Shown here in pieces: positions 34,947-43,678 of a stretch of 64,000 nt of DNA. Source of the stretch: Catenuloplanes indicus. GTDB lineage: Bacteria > Actinomycetota > Actinomycetes > Mycobacteriales > Micromonosporaceae. The stretch covers positions 8,290,501 to 8,354,500 of the forward strand of contig NZ_JAUSUZ010000001.1 in the NCBI RefSeq assembly GCF_030813715.1. The letters are read 5' to 3'. Below the pieces are notes generated by a model. That model was not told the origin of the DNA and searched no databases. It saw only the letters and a list, made by a program, of their open reading frames with translations. Numbering within the stretch: position 1 is the first letter of the stretch; each line of letters starts with the position of its first letter. The translations under genes were made by a program, and so were the position numbers.

Positions 34947-35396
34947 GGCTGGGAACTGCCGCTGCTGCTCTTCGGCGGCTTCCGCACGCTCGTCGACGCG
35001 TTGCACGCGGAACTGGCCGCGCAGGGCCACCCGCACGCGCGGCCGGTGCACGGCTTTGCCATGCAGGCGATCGGCCGGCACGGCGCCACCGGCACCGAAC
35101 TCGGCCGCCGCCTGGGCGTCTCCAAGCAGGCCGCCGGCAAGACCGTCGACCGCCTGATCGCCCTCGGGTACGCGGAACGCGCCGACGACCCGCACGACGC
35201 CCGCCGCAAGATCGTCCGGTTGACCCCGCACGGCCTGGACTGCCTGGCGCGCTCCGCCCGCATCTTCGACACGCTGCGCGCCTCCTGGGCGGGGCGGCTC
35301 GGAACGGACCGGGTCGCGGACCTCGAGGCCGCGCTCCGCACGGTCGTCCCGGCCGACGCGCTCCGCGTCGACGCACCCGGCTGGCTCGGCGCATGA
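34905..35396 (+). CDS. MarR-family transcriptional regulator
   Basis: Winged-helix regulator of 163 aa. GATGTELGRRLGVSKQAAGKTVDRLIALGYAERADDPHDARRK covers the recognition helix and wing typical of MarR proteins, including the DxRxxR-like element DDPHDARRK. The GTG start at 34905 falls within the palindromic site. It is divergent from an AhpD-like gene, its probable target, and its stop overlaps the next gene as ATGA. Ligand unknown; an oxidative signal is plausible since the neighbour is a peroxidase. Confidence 0.9.
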   Translation: MVDENVNRVDESVNGWELPLLLFGGFRTLVDALHAELAAQGHPHARPVHGFAMQAIGRHGATGTELGRRLGVSKQAAGKTVDRLIALGYAERADDPHDARRKIVRLTPHGLDCLARSARIFDTLRASWAGRLGTDRVADLEAALRTVVPADALRVDAPGWLGA

Positions 35397-37225
35397 GCGC
35401 GCCCGGCTCCCGGCGCCCCGCGCGGCTCGGTCCGGCCCGCGCGCGGCCGGTCTCGGTTCGCGTGCGGCTCGGTTCGGTTCCCGCGTTGCTCGGCTTCGTG
35501 TCCGCGCTGGCGCTGGCCGGTGGGGGCTGGTTCGCCGGTGCGCTGCCCGCGGGGCACCGCACCGGACCGGCCGGCCCGTACACCGCGGGTCTCGTGGCCT
35601 GTCTGCTCGGCCTGGCCGGGCTGATCGCCGCCTGGGTGCTCATCGCCCGCCGGCCGCCGCCGTCCCGTGGCCTGCTGCTCATCGGTGTGCTCTGGCAGTT
35701 GCCGTTCCTGTTCGCGCCGCCGCTCGGCTCCCGGGACGTCTACTCCTACGCCTGCCAGGGCTGGGTCTTCGCCCGCTCGCTGGACCCCTACACGGTCTCA
35801 CCGCGCGCGGCCGGCTGCCCGTGGCTGCCCGGCGTGGCCACGCTGTGGCAGGACGCGACCACCCCGTACGGCCCGTTCGCGCTGCTCCTCTCCGGCGCCG
35901 CGGCGACGTCCGGGTCCTGGATCGCGGCACTGGCCGTACTGCGCCTGTTCGCCGTGGCCGGGCTGGCACTGACCGGCTTCGGCGTGTACCGCCTGGCGCG
36001 ACGCTTCCACCCGGACCCGCGCCGCGCGGTCTGGCTGGCGCTGCCCGCACCGCTCATCGCCGTGCACGCCACCAGCGGCGCCCACCACGACGCGCTGCTG
36101 GCCGGACTGGTCCTCGCCGCACTCGCCCTCGCGCTGAGCGCGGGCGGCTCGCCACCGCCCTTCGGGGCCGCCTCCTATGGCCCGCTGGTGACCGGGCGTG
36201 AATCCCGTCCGGTCACGGACGGTGATCGGCCTGCCGGGGGCGTGCCCGCGGCCGGCGGTATGCCGGCGGGCGACGACGTCCCCGTGGCCGGCGGTGCCGC
36301 CGAGGGGATCGGTGCTGCGGGAGCCGCAGGTTCCGGCGGCGTGACCGGCTCCGCCGGCGCTTCCGCCGGTGTCGCTGACGTCGCTGACGTCGGCGGGGAG
36401 GCGGGTCCCGCTCGGGCGGCCGGTTCCGTCGGCGCTCCCGCCGGTGTGGCTGGCTCCGCCGGTGTGGCCGGCTCGCCGGTGGGGCGGGGTATGAGTGCGC
36501 GGGGCCGATGGCCTGTCGTGGTTGCCCTTGTCGCCGGTGCGGCGATCGGCCTCGCCGCCGCCATCAAGATCACCGCGTTGGCCGCGCTGCCGTTCGGGCT
36601 GATTCTGGCCGCCCGTGCCGCGCTCCGCCGTACCGTGCCGGTCATTGTCGGTGTGGCCGGCTTGTTCGTCCTGGTCAGCGTTGTGTCCGGCCTGGGGGTG
36701 GGCTGGGTCGCGGCTCTCACCGAATCGACCGGTCCGAAGCAGTGGACCTCGATTCCCACCGGCGTCGGCATGGTCGCCGGCTACGTGCTGAGCCCGCTCG
36801 GCCTGGCGGCCCACGAGGACACCGCGCTTGCCGTCGCTCGCCTCGCCGGTCTCGTCGCGCTCGGCGGTATCACGATGGTCTGCCTCTGGACCGCCTGGCA
36901 GCGTCGGAACGACCCGAGGGCCGTCGTTCTGCGTGCCGGATATGTTCTGCTCGCGCTGGTTCTGCTCGGGCCGGTCGCGTACCCGTGGTACTTCCTGACC
37001 CCGATCCCGGTCCTCGCCGCGGCGCTGATCGACGATGCTCACCGGCGCTGGCTCGCGCTCGGTGCCGCCGTCGCCGCGCTGCTGGTCCTGCCGGACGGCC
37101 TCGGCATCCCGTCCCAGACGAAGGCGGTCGGGGCCTTCGCCGACCTGTTCTTGATCATCGCCGTCACGACCATCGCGATCCGCCGCCGAAGAGCGGCTTC
37201 CCGCACCCCGGCGGCGGGCGGTTGA
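35393..37225 (+). CDS. MptB-like polyprenyl-phosphomannose mannosyltransferase (GT-C)
   Basis: Integral membrane protein of 610 aa with about 11-13 hydrophobic segments. GSRDVYSYACQGW near residue 112 is the acidic loop motif of MptA/MptB-like GT-C transferases, followed by DPYTVSP and TPYGPFALLL. It would add mannose from a polyprenyl donor to cell-envelope mannan or lipomannan. Unusually, about 105 residues of Gly/Ala/Val/Pro low complexity (about residues 262-366) interrupt the membrane segments. The start overlaps the MarR stop. Assignment is by recalled motif; the exact linkage made is uncertain. Confidence 0.75.
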   Translation: MSAPGSRRPARLGPARARPVSVRVRLGSVPALLGFVSALALAGGGWFAGALPAGHRTGPAGPYTAGLVACLLGLAGLIAAWVLIARRPPPSRGLLLIGVLWQLPFLFAPPLGSRDVYSYACQGWVFARSLDPYTVSPRAAGCPWLPGVATLWQDATTPYGPFALLLSGAAATSGSWIAALAVLRLFAVAGLALTGFGVYRLARRFHPDPRRAVWLALPAPLIAVHATSGAHHDALLAGLVLAALALALSAGGSPPPFGAASYGPLVTGRESRPVTDGDRPAGGVPAAGGMPAGDDVPVAGGAAEGIGAAGAAGSGGVTGSAGASAGVADVADVGGEAGPARAAGSVGAPAGVAGSAGVAGSPVGRGMSARGRWPVVVALVAGAAIGLAAAIKITALAALPFGLILAARAALRRTVPVIVGVAGLFVLVSVVSGLGVGWVAALTESTGPKQWTSIPTGVGMVAGYVLSPLGLAAHEDTALAVARLAGLVALGGITMVCLWTAWQRRNDPRAVVLRAGYVLLALVLLGPVAYPWYFLTPIPVLAAALIDDAHRRWLALGAAVAALLVLPDGLGIPSQTKAVGAFADLFLIIAVTTIAIRRRRAASRTPAAGG

Positions 37226-37608
37226 TCCGTCGTCACGGTCGACGATGATCTCTGCGGAGTCATGCCCGACAGGTGCCGTACAAACGCATGAATCTCACGC
37301 GACCCACTGTTCCCGTGTTGAGTGGCGCCCGCCGCGCAATCGGCGTGGCGCCGGGAACCGCGTGGATCACGCCGGGAGCGCGTTCGCCGGGTTCCCGGCG
37401 CCCTCGGCCGCCACGGCGGGAGTCCCGTGCTGCGCTGCCGATCGGCGGCTGCGCTCAGCATCTCGGCCGGCGCTGGGCGTCCGACACCGGGCTGCGGACT
37501 CAGGACCGCCGGGGATCCCGCCGGTACGCGGTCACCTCCGCAACAGGCGGTCACCTGGCGCAGCAGGCGGTCGCGTGCGTGGCAAGCGGTCGCGGACGTG
37601 GCAGGCGG
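37226..37608. other. Gene-free stretch with tandem repeats
   Basis: Between the membrane transferase gene and a convergent hypothetical gene. It carries the 19-bp tandem repeats described separately at its right end. No believable gene: the open frames are Arg/Pro/Ala-rich and lack ribosome binding sites. No promoter recognised. Confidence 0.45.
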
Positions 37609-37629
37609 TCAGCTCCGCAGCAGGCGGGC
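37528..37629. repeat. Degenerate 19-bp tandem repeat, six units
   Basis: GCGGTC-type units start at 37528, 37547, 37567, 37586, 37605 and 37624 (periods 19, 20, 19, 19, 19). Unit form is roughly GCGGTCACCTCCGCAACAG. The last unit runs into the end of the hypothetical gene at 37609. Confidence 0.75.
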
Positions 37630-38322
37630 GGCGAACACCTCGGCGTCCGCGCCGAGCGCCTCGCGGGCCGCGTCCGGGCCGCCGTTGACCCGCCGGGCCA
37701 CGTCGACGCGGGTGAACTGGGCCGGCCACAGGTGGTCTACCAGCGTGCCGCCGGTGAACTGCGGTGACATCGCGGTGTGCGTCTCCTGGGTGAGCAGGAA
37801 CGTGCCGGGGCAGTGCACCGCCTCGGTGGCCAGTACCTCGCCCGCGCTGACGCCGTCCCGGCACTCGATCCGTCGTGCACCGGCCAGCGTGTAGCCGTAG
37901 GTGGCCGCGAGCAGCGCGCCGGTGACGGTGAGCGTGCCCAGCACCACGACCCGGGCCTTGCGCCGCAGCACCAGGTTGCCGTTCACGGTCACGTCGCCGG
38001 GCCAGACGCGCAGCTCGCCCTTGTCCAGCACGACCGGGCCGGTCAGCGACAGGGGCGGGCCGGGCGGTACGGCCGCGGTGAGCACGCGCAGCATGGCCCA
38101 GCGCAGCGGCAGGTGGGCGCTGCTCCACTCCTTGAACGCGGGCACCTCGGACAGGTCGTCCGGGATCTCCTCGAACGACCTGTCCAGCGCGTCGGTGCCG
38201 CCGCGGGCGAACGGTGTCTCCCGGGCGAGCGTCTCCCGCAGTGACCGCCAGACGTCCAGCACCCGCGCCCTGTCCAGCGGTGCCGCCGCCTCCGGCCACT
38301 CCGTCCCCGTGTCAACGCCCAC
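37609..38322 (-). CDS. Uncharacterised protein with a beta-helix-like segment
   Basis: Protein of 237 aa that I do not recognise. Its centre (about residues 95-165) alternates short hydrophobic strands (VVLDKGELRVWPGDVTVNGNLVLRRKARVVVLGTLTVTG), reminiscent of bactofilin or polymer-forming right-handed beta-helices; the N-terminal 85 residues are helical. The C-terminal stop lies in the 19-bp tandem repeat. No neighbour suggests a role. Confidence 0.6.
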   Translation of the reverse strand: MGVDTGTEWPEAAAPLDRARVLDVWRSLRETLARETPFARGGTDALDRSFEEIPDDLSEVPAFKEWSSAHLPLRWAMLRVLTAAVPPGPPLSLTGPVVLDKGELRVWPGDVTVNGNLVLRRKARVVVLGTLTVTGALLAATYGYTLAGARRIECRDGVSAGEVLATEAVHCPGTFLLTQETHTAMSPQFTGGTLVDHLWPAQFTRVDVARRVNGGPDAAREALGADAEVFAARLLRS

Positions 38323-38357
38323 CGGCGCATCGTAGCCCGGTTCGTACCGAGATAGGC

Positions 38358-38717
38358 CTAATTCACGCAGAGGCAGAACGGGTGCCCGGCCGGGTCCAGG
38401 AACACCCGGAACGTGGTGCCGGGCTTGTGTTCGTGCCTCACCGCGCCCAGCTCGACCACGGCGGCCTCGGCGGTGTCGAGGTCGTCCACGATCACGTCGA
38501 GGTGCATCTGCTGCGGTTTCTCCTGACCGGGCCAGACCGGCGCCGCGAAGCCGTCCACCCGCTGGAAGCTGATGCAGGTGCCGTTCTCCGCGCGGATCTC
38601 GGCCCAGCCAGGGTCGGAGTCGTCGACCTTCCAGTCCAGCAGCGTGCCGTAGAACCGGGCGAGCGCGCCCGGATCCGGGCAGTCGAGCACGAGGCTCGGG
38701 AATCGTGCGATAGCCAT
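38358..38717 (-). CDS. VOC (glyoxalase-like) protein
   Basis: Single VOC module protein of 119 aa. Landmarks: LVLDCPDPGALARFYGTLLDW at the N-terminus, HLDVIVDDLDTAEAAVVELGA and a C-terminal DPAGHPFCLC, typical of the actinobacterial glyoxalase-like family. Function is not predictable from sequence alone. It is followed, on the same strand, by nothing obviously linked; the next gene upstream is an epimerase. Confidence 0.85.
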   Translation of the reverse strand: MAIARFPSLVLDCPDPGALARFYGTLLDWKVDDSDPGWAEIRAENGTCISFQRVDGFAAPVWPGQEKPQQMHLDVIVDDLDTAEAAVVELGAVRHEHKPGTTFRVFLDPAGHPFCLCVN

Positions 38718-38770
38718 GCCGTCACGCTAGAACCGGTTCCCGACATCTTTTGTCGGGTTCACCGAAAAGA

Positions 38771-39814
38771 TCAGGCCGGGTCCCGGTGACCCGGCAGCAG
38801 GCCGGTGACCGAGCTGGGCCGAAGCGCGGCACTGGCCGTACCCGCGTGCTGCGACATGCCCTGGACCAGCTCGTCGAGCGCGGCCCAGGCGTCGTGGCGC
38901 GGCGCCCACCCCAGCTCCGACGCGGCCCGGCCGGCGTCCAGCAGCGGCACGCCGACGGCCAGGTCCAGCCAGCCCGCGTCGGTCGGCTGCAGCCGCGCCC
39001 GCCAGGTGGCCGCGGCCAGCCCGCGCAACATCCCCAACGGCACCGGCACGGTACGCCCGTGGAAGCGATGCGCCAGCCCGGCCGGTTCCAGCACCGGGTC
39101 GGCCACGATGTTGAACGCGCCGGACACGTCCGCCCGGATCGCCCGCAGGTACGCGTCCGCGACGTCGTCCGCGTGCACCGCCTGGACGCGCAGCCGCGGG
39201 TGGTCCGGGATCAGCGGCACGCGCCGGAACCGCAGCAGCGACACCGGCAGCAGCGGCCCGAGGAACAGCCGCGCGATGCCGGAGCCCGCGTCGTGCTGGA
39301 AGATCAGCCCGGGACGCAGCAGCACCACCCGTGGCCCGTCCGCCGCGCGCAGCAACTCCTCCGCCGCCACCTTGTCCCGGCTGTAGCTCGACGTCGGGAT
39401 GCCGGTCGCCGGGTGCGACTCGTCCACCGCACGGTCCTTCGGGCCCTCGCCGTAGACGCCGACCGACGACGCGTGCGCCAGCACCGGCACACCCGCGCGC
39501 CGGACCGCCTCCAGCACGTGCCGGGTCCCGTCGACGTTGGTCCGCCGCAGCCGCTCCCGATCGTGGCTCGGCTGGATCTGCCAGGCCAGGTGGATCACCG
39601 CGTCCACGCCGTCCAGCCACCCGGCCAGCGGCGCCACCACCGCCGGGTCGCCGAGGTCGGCCGCGTGCCACCGCACGCCGTCGTAGGGTGCGCCCGCGCC
39701 CAGGGCCGGCACCCGCCGCGCCACCCCGATGATCTCGATGTCCGGCTCCGCGCTCAGCCGCCGCAGCACCGCCGTACCCACGTTCCCGGTCGCCCCGGTG
39801 ACAAGAATTCGCAT
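38771..39814 (-). CDS. NAD-dependent epimerase/dehydratase (extended SDR)
   Basis: Extended SDR of 347 aa. ILVTGATGNVGTAVLRRL is the cofactor motif; VDAVIHLAWQ, LAHASSVGVYG and SYSRDKVAAEELL supply the catalytic Ser/Tyr-x3-Lys region. The active-site Tyr of YxxxK is in TSSYSRDK. Substrate (nucleotide sugar or other) is not clear, and the nearby regulator does not indicate a pathway. Confidence 0.9.
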   Translation of the reverse strand: MRILVTGATGNVGTAVLRRLSAEPDIEIIGVARRVPALGAGAPYDGVRWHAADLGDPAVVAPLAGWLDGVDAVIHLAWQIQPSHDRERLRRTNVDGTRHVLEAVRRAGVPVLAHASSVGVYGEGPKDRAVDESHPATGIPTSSYSRDKVAAEELLRAADGPRVVLLRPGLIFQHDAGSGIARLFLGPLLPVSLLRFRRVPLIPDHPRLRVQAVHADDVADAYLRAIRADVSGAFNIVADPVLEPAGLAHRFHGRTVPVPLGMLRGLAAATWRARLQPTDAGWLDLAVGVPLLDAGRAASELGWAPRHDAWAALDELVQGMSQHAGTASAALRPSSVTGLLPGHRDPA

Positions 39815-39883
39815 GTCCGCCCTTTACCCCACCGGACCGAAACCATCCGGCGGTACGGCGCCGGCGCACCGGATCCGCGGACG

Positions 39884-40720
39884 TCAGGCGGTGCCGCACC
39901 GGTGCGCCTCCGGCACCCGCATGGGTGCGGACCGGCGCGGGCCCGGTACGCCGACCGGTGGGCGCAGCCGCGAGCCGCGCAGTGCGCGCAGCAGGGAGCC
40001 GTGCAGTGCGCTCAGCTCCGGGCCGGGACGGAGGCCGAACCGGTCGGCCAGGCGGCGCCGGTGCCGCTCGCACTCGCGCAGCGCGTCCGCCGGCCGGCCG
40101 GTCGCGATCAGCGCCCGGACCAGCGCCGACGTCAGTGACTCCAGGTCCGGGTGGTCGGCCGCGGGGCCGCGCAGGCCGGTGAGCACGTCCGCGGCGAACC
40201 CGGCGCGCGTCTCCGCGCCGGCCCAGGCCACCAGCGTGTCCAGGCACTCGCGGTGCAGCAGCTCGCGAGTGCGGGCGGCCCAGTCGCCGGGCACGCCGGT
40301 GAGCGGCTCACCGCCGGGTAACGCGACCGCGCGGCGCAGCCCGGCGAGGCGCGCGGCCGCGGTCCGGGCCGGGTCGCGCGCCTGCCGGACCAGGCGGCGC
40401 ATCAGGTGCAGGTCGACCCGGTCCGGGTCGACGTCGAGCCGGTAACCGCCGGGCTGCCGGACGATCCGCGGCGGGTCCGGCCAGTCCGCGTCCGCGATCA
40501 CCCGGCGCAGGCGGGTCAGGTGCGCGCGCAGCGTCTCGGTCGCCTTCGCGGGCGGGTCGTCGCCCCAGACCCGGTCGACCAGCGTGCTACGGCCGACCAC
40601 GGTGCCCGCGTCGACCAGCAGTGCGGCCAGCACCGCGCGCCGCCGCGGCTCGCCGACCGCGACCGGGTGCGCCCCGTTGTCGATCTCCACCGGCCCGAGC
40701 AGCCGGAATCCCGCGACCAT
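39884..40720 (-). CDS. SARP/AfsR-type transcriptional activator (BTAD domain)
   Basis: Regulator of 278 aa with an OmpR-type winged helix (FRLLGPVEI to YRLDVDPDRV, about residues 5-100) followed by a bacterial transcriptional activator domain (about 105-250). This domain order is the streptomycete antibiotic regulatory protein pattern. The M at 40720 with CTCGGGGGG upstream is used; the open frame continues to 40864 but that part is low complexity and overlaps the divergent gene promoter. No biosynthetic cluster is visible around it, so its target is unknown. Confidence 0.85.
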   Translation of the reverse strand: MVAGFRLLGPVEIDNGAHPVAVGEPRRRAVLAALLVDAGTVVGRSTLVDRVWGDDPPAKATETLRAHLTRLRRVIADADWPDPPRIVRQPGGYRLDVDPDRVDLHLMRRLVRQARDPARTAAARLAGLRRAVALPGGEPLTGVPGDWAARTRELLHRECLDTLVAWAGAETRAGFAADVLTGLRGPAADHPDLESLTSALVRALIATGRPADALRECERHRRRLADRFGLRPGPELSALHGSLLRALRGSRLRPPVGVPGPRRSAPMRVPEAHRCGTA

Positions 40721-40850
40721 GATCGCCCCCCGAGGTGGCGGTGCCCCCTGAGACCACAACGCTATCGTCAGCCCGCCGGTTGCATACTCGGCCCGCGCCG
40801 GAGCGGTCGGCCACGGGGACGGCGGCGACCGGTGCGCCGGAGGAGGAGAG

Positions 40851-41144
40851 ATGAACCGGACCATCCGGACAGCCGCCGGTCTGGCGGCCGCGCTGGTGCT
40901 GGTGGCGTTCGCGCTGCTCGGCGCCGCCGTGGCGGGCAGCTACCACGACCTGGGCGTGGTGCTGGCCGGCACGCACTGGGACAGCATCGCCACGGGCGTG
41001 CTGACCGGGACCAACTGGGATGCGGTGCTCCCGCTGTTCAACAAGAACTGGAACGTGACCGGCGCGGCCGACATCAGCGTGGTTCTGCTCAGCGGCCAGG
41101 ACTGGACCGCGATCGGCGTCGCCGGGTTCCAGAAGCCCACGTGA
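40851..41144 (+). CDS. Small secreted or membrane-anchored protein
   Basis: Protein of 97 aa with a strong ribosome binding site (GGAGGAGGAGAG) and an N-terminal hydrophobic stretch (TAAGLAAALVLVAFALLGAAVAG), so it is probably exported or membrane-anchored. The rest has recurring Trp-containing turns (GTHWDSIATG, GTNWDAVLP, KNWNVTG, GQDWTAIG) at spacings of about 17-30 residues, an internal repeat. It is divergent from the SARP regulator. No family recognised. Confidence 0.7.
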   Translation: MNRTIRTAAGLAAALVLVAFALLGAAVAGSYHDLGVVLAGTHWDSIATGVLTGTNWDAVLPLFNKNWNVTGAADISVVLLSGQDWTAIGVAGFQKPT

Positions 41145-41160
41145 TCCGGTAGCCGGCGGT

Positions 41161-41188
41161 GGTGGCCGTGAGCCTGCGCGCGGCCACC
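41161..41188 (+). terminator. Possible terminator after the small secreted protein gene
   Basis: Inverted repeat GGTGGCCG / CGGCCACC (41161-41168 with 41181-41188), 12-nt loop, no T-run. Position just after the stop at 41144. Confidence 0.45.
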
Positions 41189-41214
41189 GCTCCCGGTCGT
41201 ACCGTGGGGGTCAG

Positions 41215-41496
41215 GTGTCGCGGAGCGACGCGGTGGAGTTGACCCATGCCAGGATCAGCGCGCAGCCCGGCAGCGTGGCCAGGCCCAGGATCGGCGCCTC
41301 CTACGACGACGAGGTGGCCCACCTGGCCGAGCCCGCGCTGACCGCGGTGCGGCCGCCGAAGAACCACGTCGGCCGGGTGGCGGTCGAGCTGATGGTGTCG
41401 CGGCTGCTGGAGGGCGAGCGCCGCCCGTCCCAGCAGGTCCCGGTCATGCCGGAGCTGGTCATCCGCAGCTCCTCGCTGCCGCGGATGATGCGCTGA
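41215..41496 (+). pseudogene. C-terminal fragment of a LacI-family regulator
   Basis: From about codon 26 the frame reads ASYDDEVAHLAEPALTAVRPPKNHVGRVAVELMVSRLLEG, then PELVIRSSS. This is the end of the LacI/GalR sugar-binding domain (loop GYDD..LAEPALTTVRQP.. and ELVVRSS). The DNA-binding and most of the effector domain are missing, with no coding remnants upstream, so it is a truncated relic rather than a gene. No ribosome binding site is obvious. Confidence 0.7.
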
Positions 41497-41536
41497 CCGG
41501 CCGCGCCGAGCTGACCGGCCGCGCCGAGCCGAACGC

Positions 41537-42118
41537 TCAGCGACGCACCGGATATCGCAGGTGCAGCACCCGGTTGCCCTGGATCACCACGTCCGGGTCC
41601 GCCAGCAGACGCTGTGCGTCGACCGCCCCGAAGTAGCGTTTGCCGGAGCCGAACACGACCGGTACGACGTCCATCCGCACCTCGTCGACCAGGCCCGCGG
41701 CCAGCACCTGGCCACCGACGTCACCGGCCGCGACCTCGACCAGCCGGTCACCGGCGAGCTCCCGCGCCCGGGCCACGGCTGCCTCCACGCCGTCGACGAA
41801 GTGGAACGGCGCCGCCGGGTGCCAGCCCTCGGGCCGTCCCCGGTGCGTCACGATCACGACGTGGTCGATCCCGCCCGGCGGCGTGCCGTCCCAGCCGTCC
41901 GTCATGTCGAACACGTGGCGGCCGGCGATCGTCACGCCGATCGCGTCCCAGTACGGCCGGACGTAGTCGTAGGAGGTCTGCGACACCGTCAGCGCGCCGC
42001 TGCCGTCCAGCGGGACGTCGCCGCCGGTCAGCCACTCGAACAGCGGTCCGGGCTGGTCGCGCTCGTCCGCGATGAAGCCGTCCACCGACACCGAGGCGTA
42101 CATGACCACCTTGCCCAC
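41537..42118 (-). CDS. Dihydrofolate-reductase-fold protein (RibD C-terminal family)
   Basis: RibD C-terminal / DHFR-fold reductase-like protein of 193 aa. MYASVSVDGFIADERDQPG, IAGRHVFDMTDGW and DEVRMDVVPVVFGSGKRYFG are family-typical, including the GSGKR nucleotide-binding turn. The actual substrate is unknown; it is not a housekeeping DHFR. It lies on the same strand and just downstream of the broken AraC gene. Confidence 0.88.
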   Translation of the reverse strand: MGKVVMYASVSVDGFIADERDQPGPLFEWLTGGDVPLDGSGALTVSQTSYDYVRPYWDAIGVTIAGRHVFDMTDGWDGTPPGGIDHVVIVTHRGRPEGWHPAAPFHFVDGVEAAVARARELAGDRLVEVAAGDVGGQVLAAGLVDEVRMDVVPVVFGSGKRYFGAVDAQRLLADPDVVIQGNRVLHLRYPVRR

Positions 42119-42185
42119 GCCGGCTCTCCTCTGCTCTGGGGTGCCGCCAAACTAGCGCGCCGTGAGCCGCGGCTCTTGTAGAAAA

Positions 42186-43026
42186 TCAATCGGCCGGCAG
42201 CGGCCAGCCGTCCAGCGTGTGGCCCGGGTGCTCGCGCAGGAACCGCCGCCGGACCTCCAGGTACCGGGTCGGCGGGAGCCCGGTGAACGCGCGGAACTCG
42301 TGGCCGAAGTGCGCCTGGTCGAAGTAGCCCGCGGCACCGGCGAGCGCGCCCCAGTCGACCGGGCCCGGCCGGGTCGATGGTGAGCACGGCGGCGGCGAAG
42401 CGGTGGGTGCGGGCCAGCCGCTTCGGCGTGACGCCGATCAGCTCCTTGAACCGCTGCGCCAGATGGGTGCTGCTGACCCCGGCCGCGTCCCGCAGGCCGC
42501 CGATCGGCACCGCGCCGCCGGTCGCCGCGATGACGCCACCGGTGCGGCGGACCAGCCCCAGGCCGGTGGTCTCGCGCAGCCGCCGCAGCAGCTCCTCCTC
42601 GAGCAGCGTCAGCATCCGGTGCGGCCGGTCCGCTGCGGCCAGCCGGTCGCGCAGTTCCGCCACGGCGGGCCGGCCCCAGACCTGCTCCAGCGTCACCGGC
42701 CGGTCGCACAGTTCGGCCGCGGGCATCGGCAGGAACGGCGCCAGGCCCCACGGCTTGACGTGCGCGCCGACCGACCCGGTACGGGACGGGTAGCCGAACT
42801 CGAACGCGCGGGTGGGCGTGGTGATCACGCAGCCGTCGGCGTACTCGGCCGTCGCGCGGTCGGCGCCGCCGCGGATCCGGAACGGCACGCCGAGGTTGAC
42901 GATGAGCAGCGCGCCCGGCATCGGGGGCAGCGTCAGCCGGGCGTACGGCGACGGGCCCGCCAGGTGGTAGAGGTCGTCGATCAGGCCGTCCAGCGGCGGC
43001 CGCGGCACCCGGGACACGTACTCCAC
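42186..43026 (-). pseudogene. AraC-family regulator with a single-base frameshift
   Basis: The N-terminal part (VEYVSRVPRPP to VLTIDPAG) encodes an AraC-type ligand domain and most of the HTH domain. After GACCCGGCCGGG the expected continuation (PVDWGALAGAAGYFDQAHFGHEFRAF...) is found one base out of frame and runs to TGA at 42186-42188. The frameshift lies in the GGGCCC run at 42361-42366 (one extra base). Without it the protein would be 279 aa. It ends in a normal AraC tail (RRRFLREHPGH). Either a recent frameshift or a sequence error. Confidence 0.75.
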
Positions 43027-43049
43027 GCGCCGAACGGTAACGGGCTCTC

Positions 43050-43613
43050 CTACAGAGCCGCGCCCAGACGGGTCCGGACGCGGTCCGCGATCGCGCGGAT
43101 GTGCGGGGTGCGCAGGTGGGCGACCGCCGCGTTCGGCGAGCCGGGACCGTGGCGGTGCAGCATGTCCGCGATGCGCGCGTCGATGCCGAGCGGCTCGCCG
43201 CGGGAGCCGACGGTCTGGTCGGCGTAGGTCAGCGCGTCCGAGGTCGCGGACGCCTCGTCGGGGTAGGCGGCCATCTCCGCCTCGAGGCCGTGCACCGCGG
43301 CGACGAAGCAGGCGCCGGAGTGGTTGGCCACGAGGCGGGAGATGCGGGCCGGCCAGCCGTGGTGGTCGAGCAGGCGGGCGCCGTCGAGCGGGTGGAAGCC
43401 GGTGACGCGGGCCAGCTCGCCGTAGCCGATGTCGTGCAGCCAGGCCGAGGCGACGAGGATCTCCCGGTCCTCGGCCGGGACCACGGCGGCGAGCTGCGCG
43501 GCGCGGGCCGCGACCGCGGCGGTGTGCAGCCAACGGTTGCCCAGGTCACCTATCACGCGGTGGGCCAGCGCGCGGGCGGCGTCGGCGGTGGGACGCAGCA
43601 GGACCGAAGACAT
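43050..43613 (-). CDS. HD-domain phosphohydrolase
   Basis: HD-domain protein of 187 aa: NRWLHTAAVAARA supplies the first His and SAWLHDIGYGELA the H-D pair, followed by FHPLDGARLLDHHGW and NHSGA with the second metal His. Such proteins hydrolyse phosphomonoesters or nucleotides. ATG at 43613 (MSSVLL) is preferred to GTG at 43619. The same strand carries egtA upstream. Role unknown. Confidence 0.85.
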   Translation of the reverse strand: MSSVLLRPTADAARALAHRVIGDLGNRWLHTAAVAARAAQLAAVVPAEDREILVASAWLHDIGYGELARVTGFHPLDGARLLDHHGWPARISRLVANHSGACFVAAVHGLEAEMAAYPDEASATSDALTYADQTVGSRGEPLGIDARIADMLHRHGPGSPNAAVAHLRTPHIRAIADRVRTRLGAAL

Positions 43614-43678
43614 GCCCACACGGTACGACCGGAGATGGGCGTTCTGACCAGCCAGTTCGCCGGGTGTTCACCCAGGTT

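Noticed and set aside
38771-42118. Secondary metabolite gene cluster around the SARP regulator
   Set aside because: Neighbours are a VOC protein, a lone epimerase, a small protein and a DHFR-like protein; no biosynthetic core enzymes are present.
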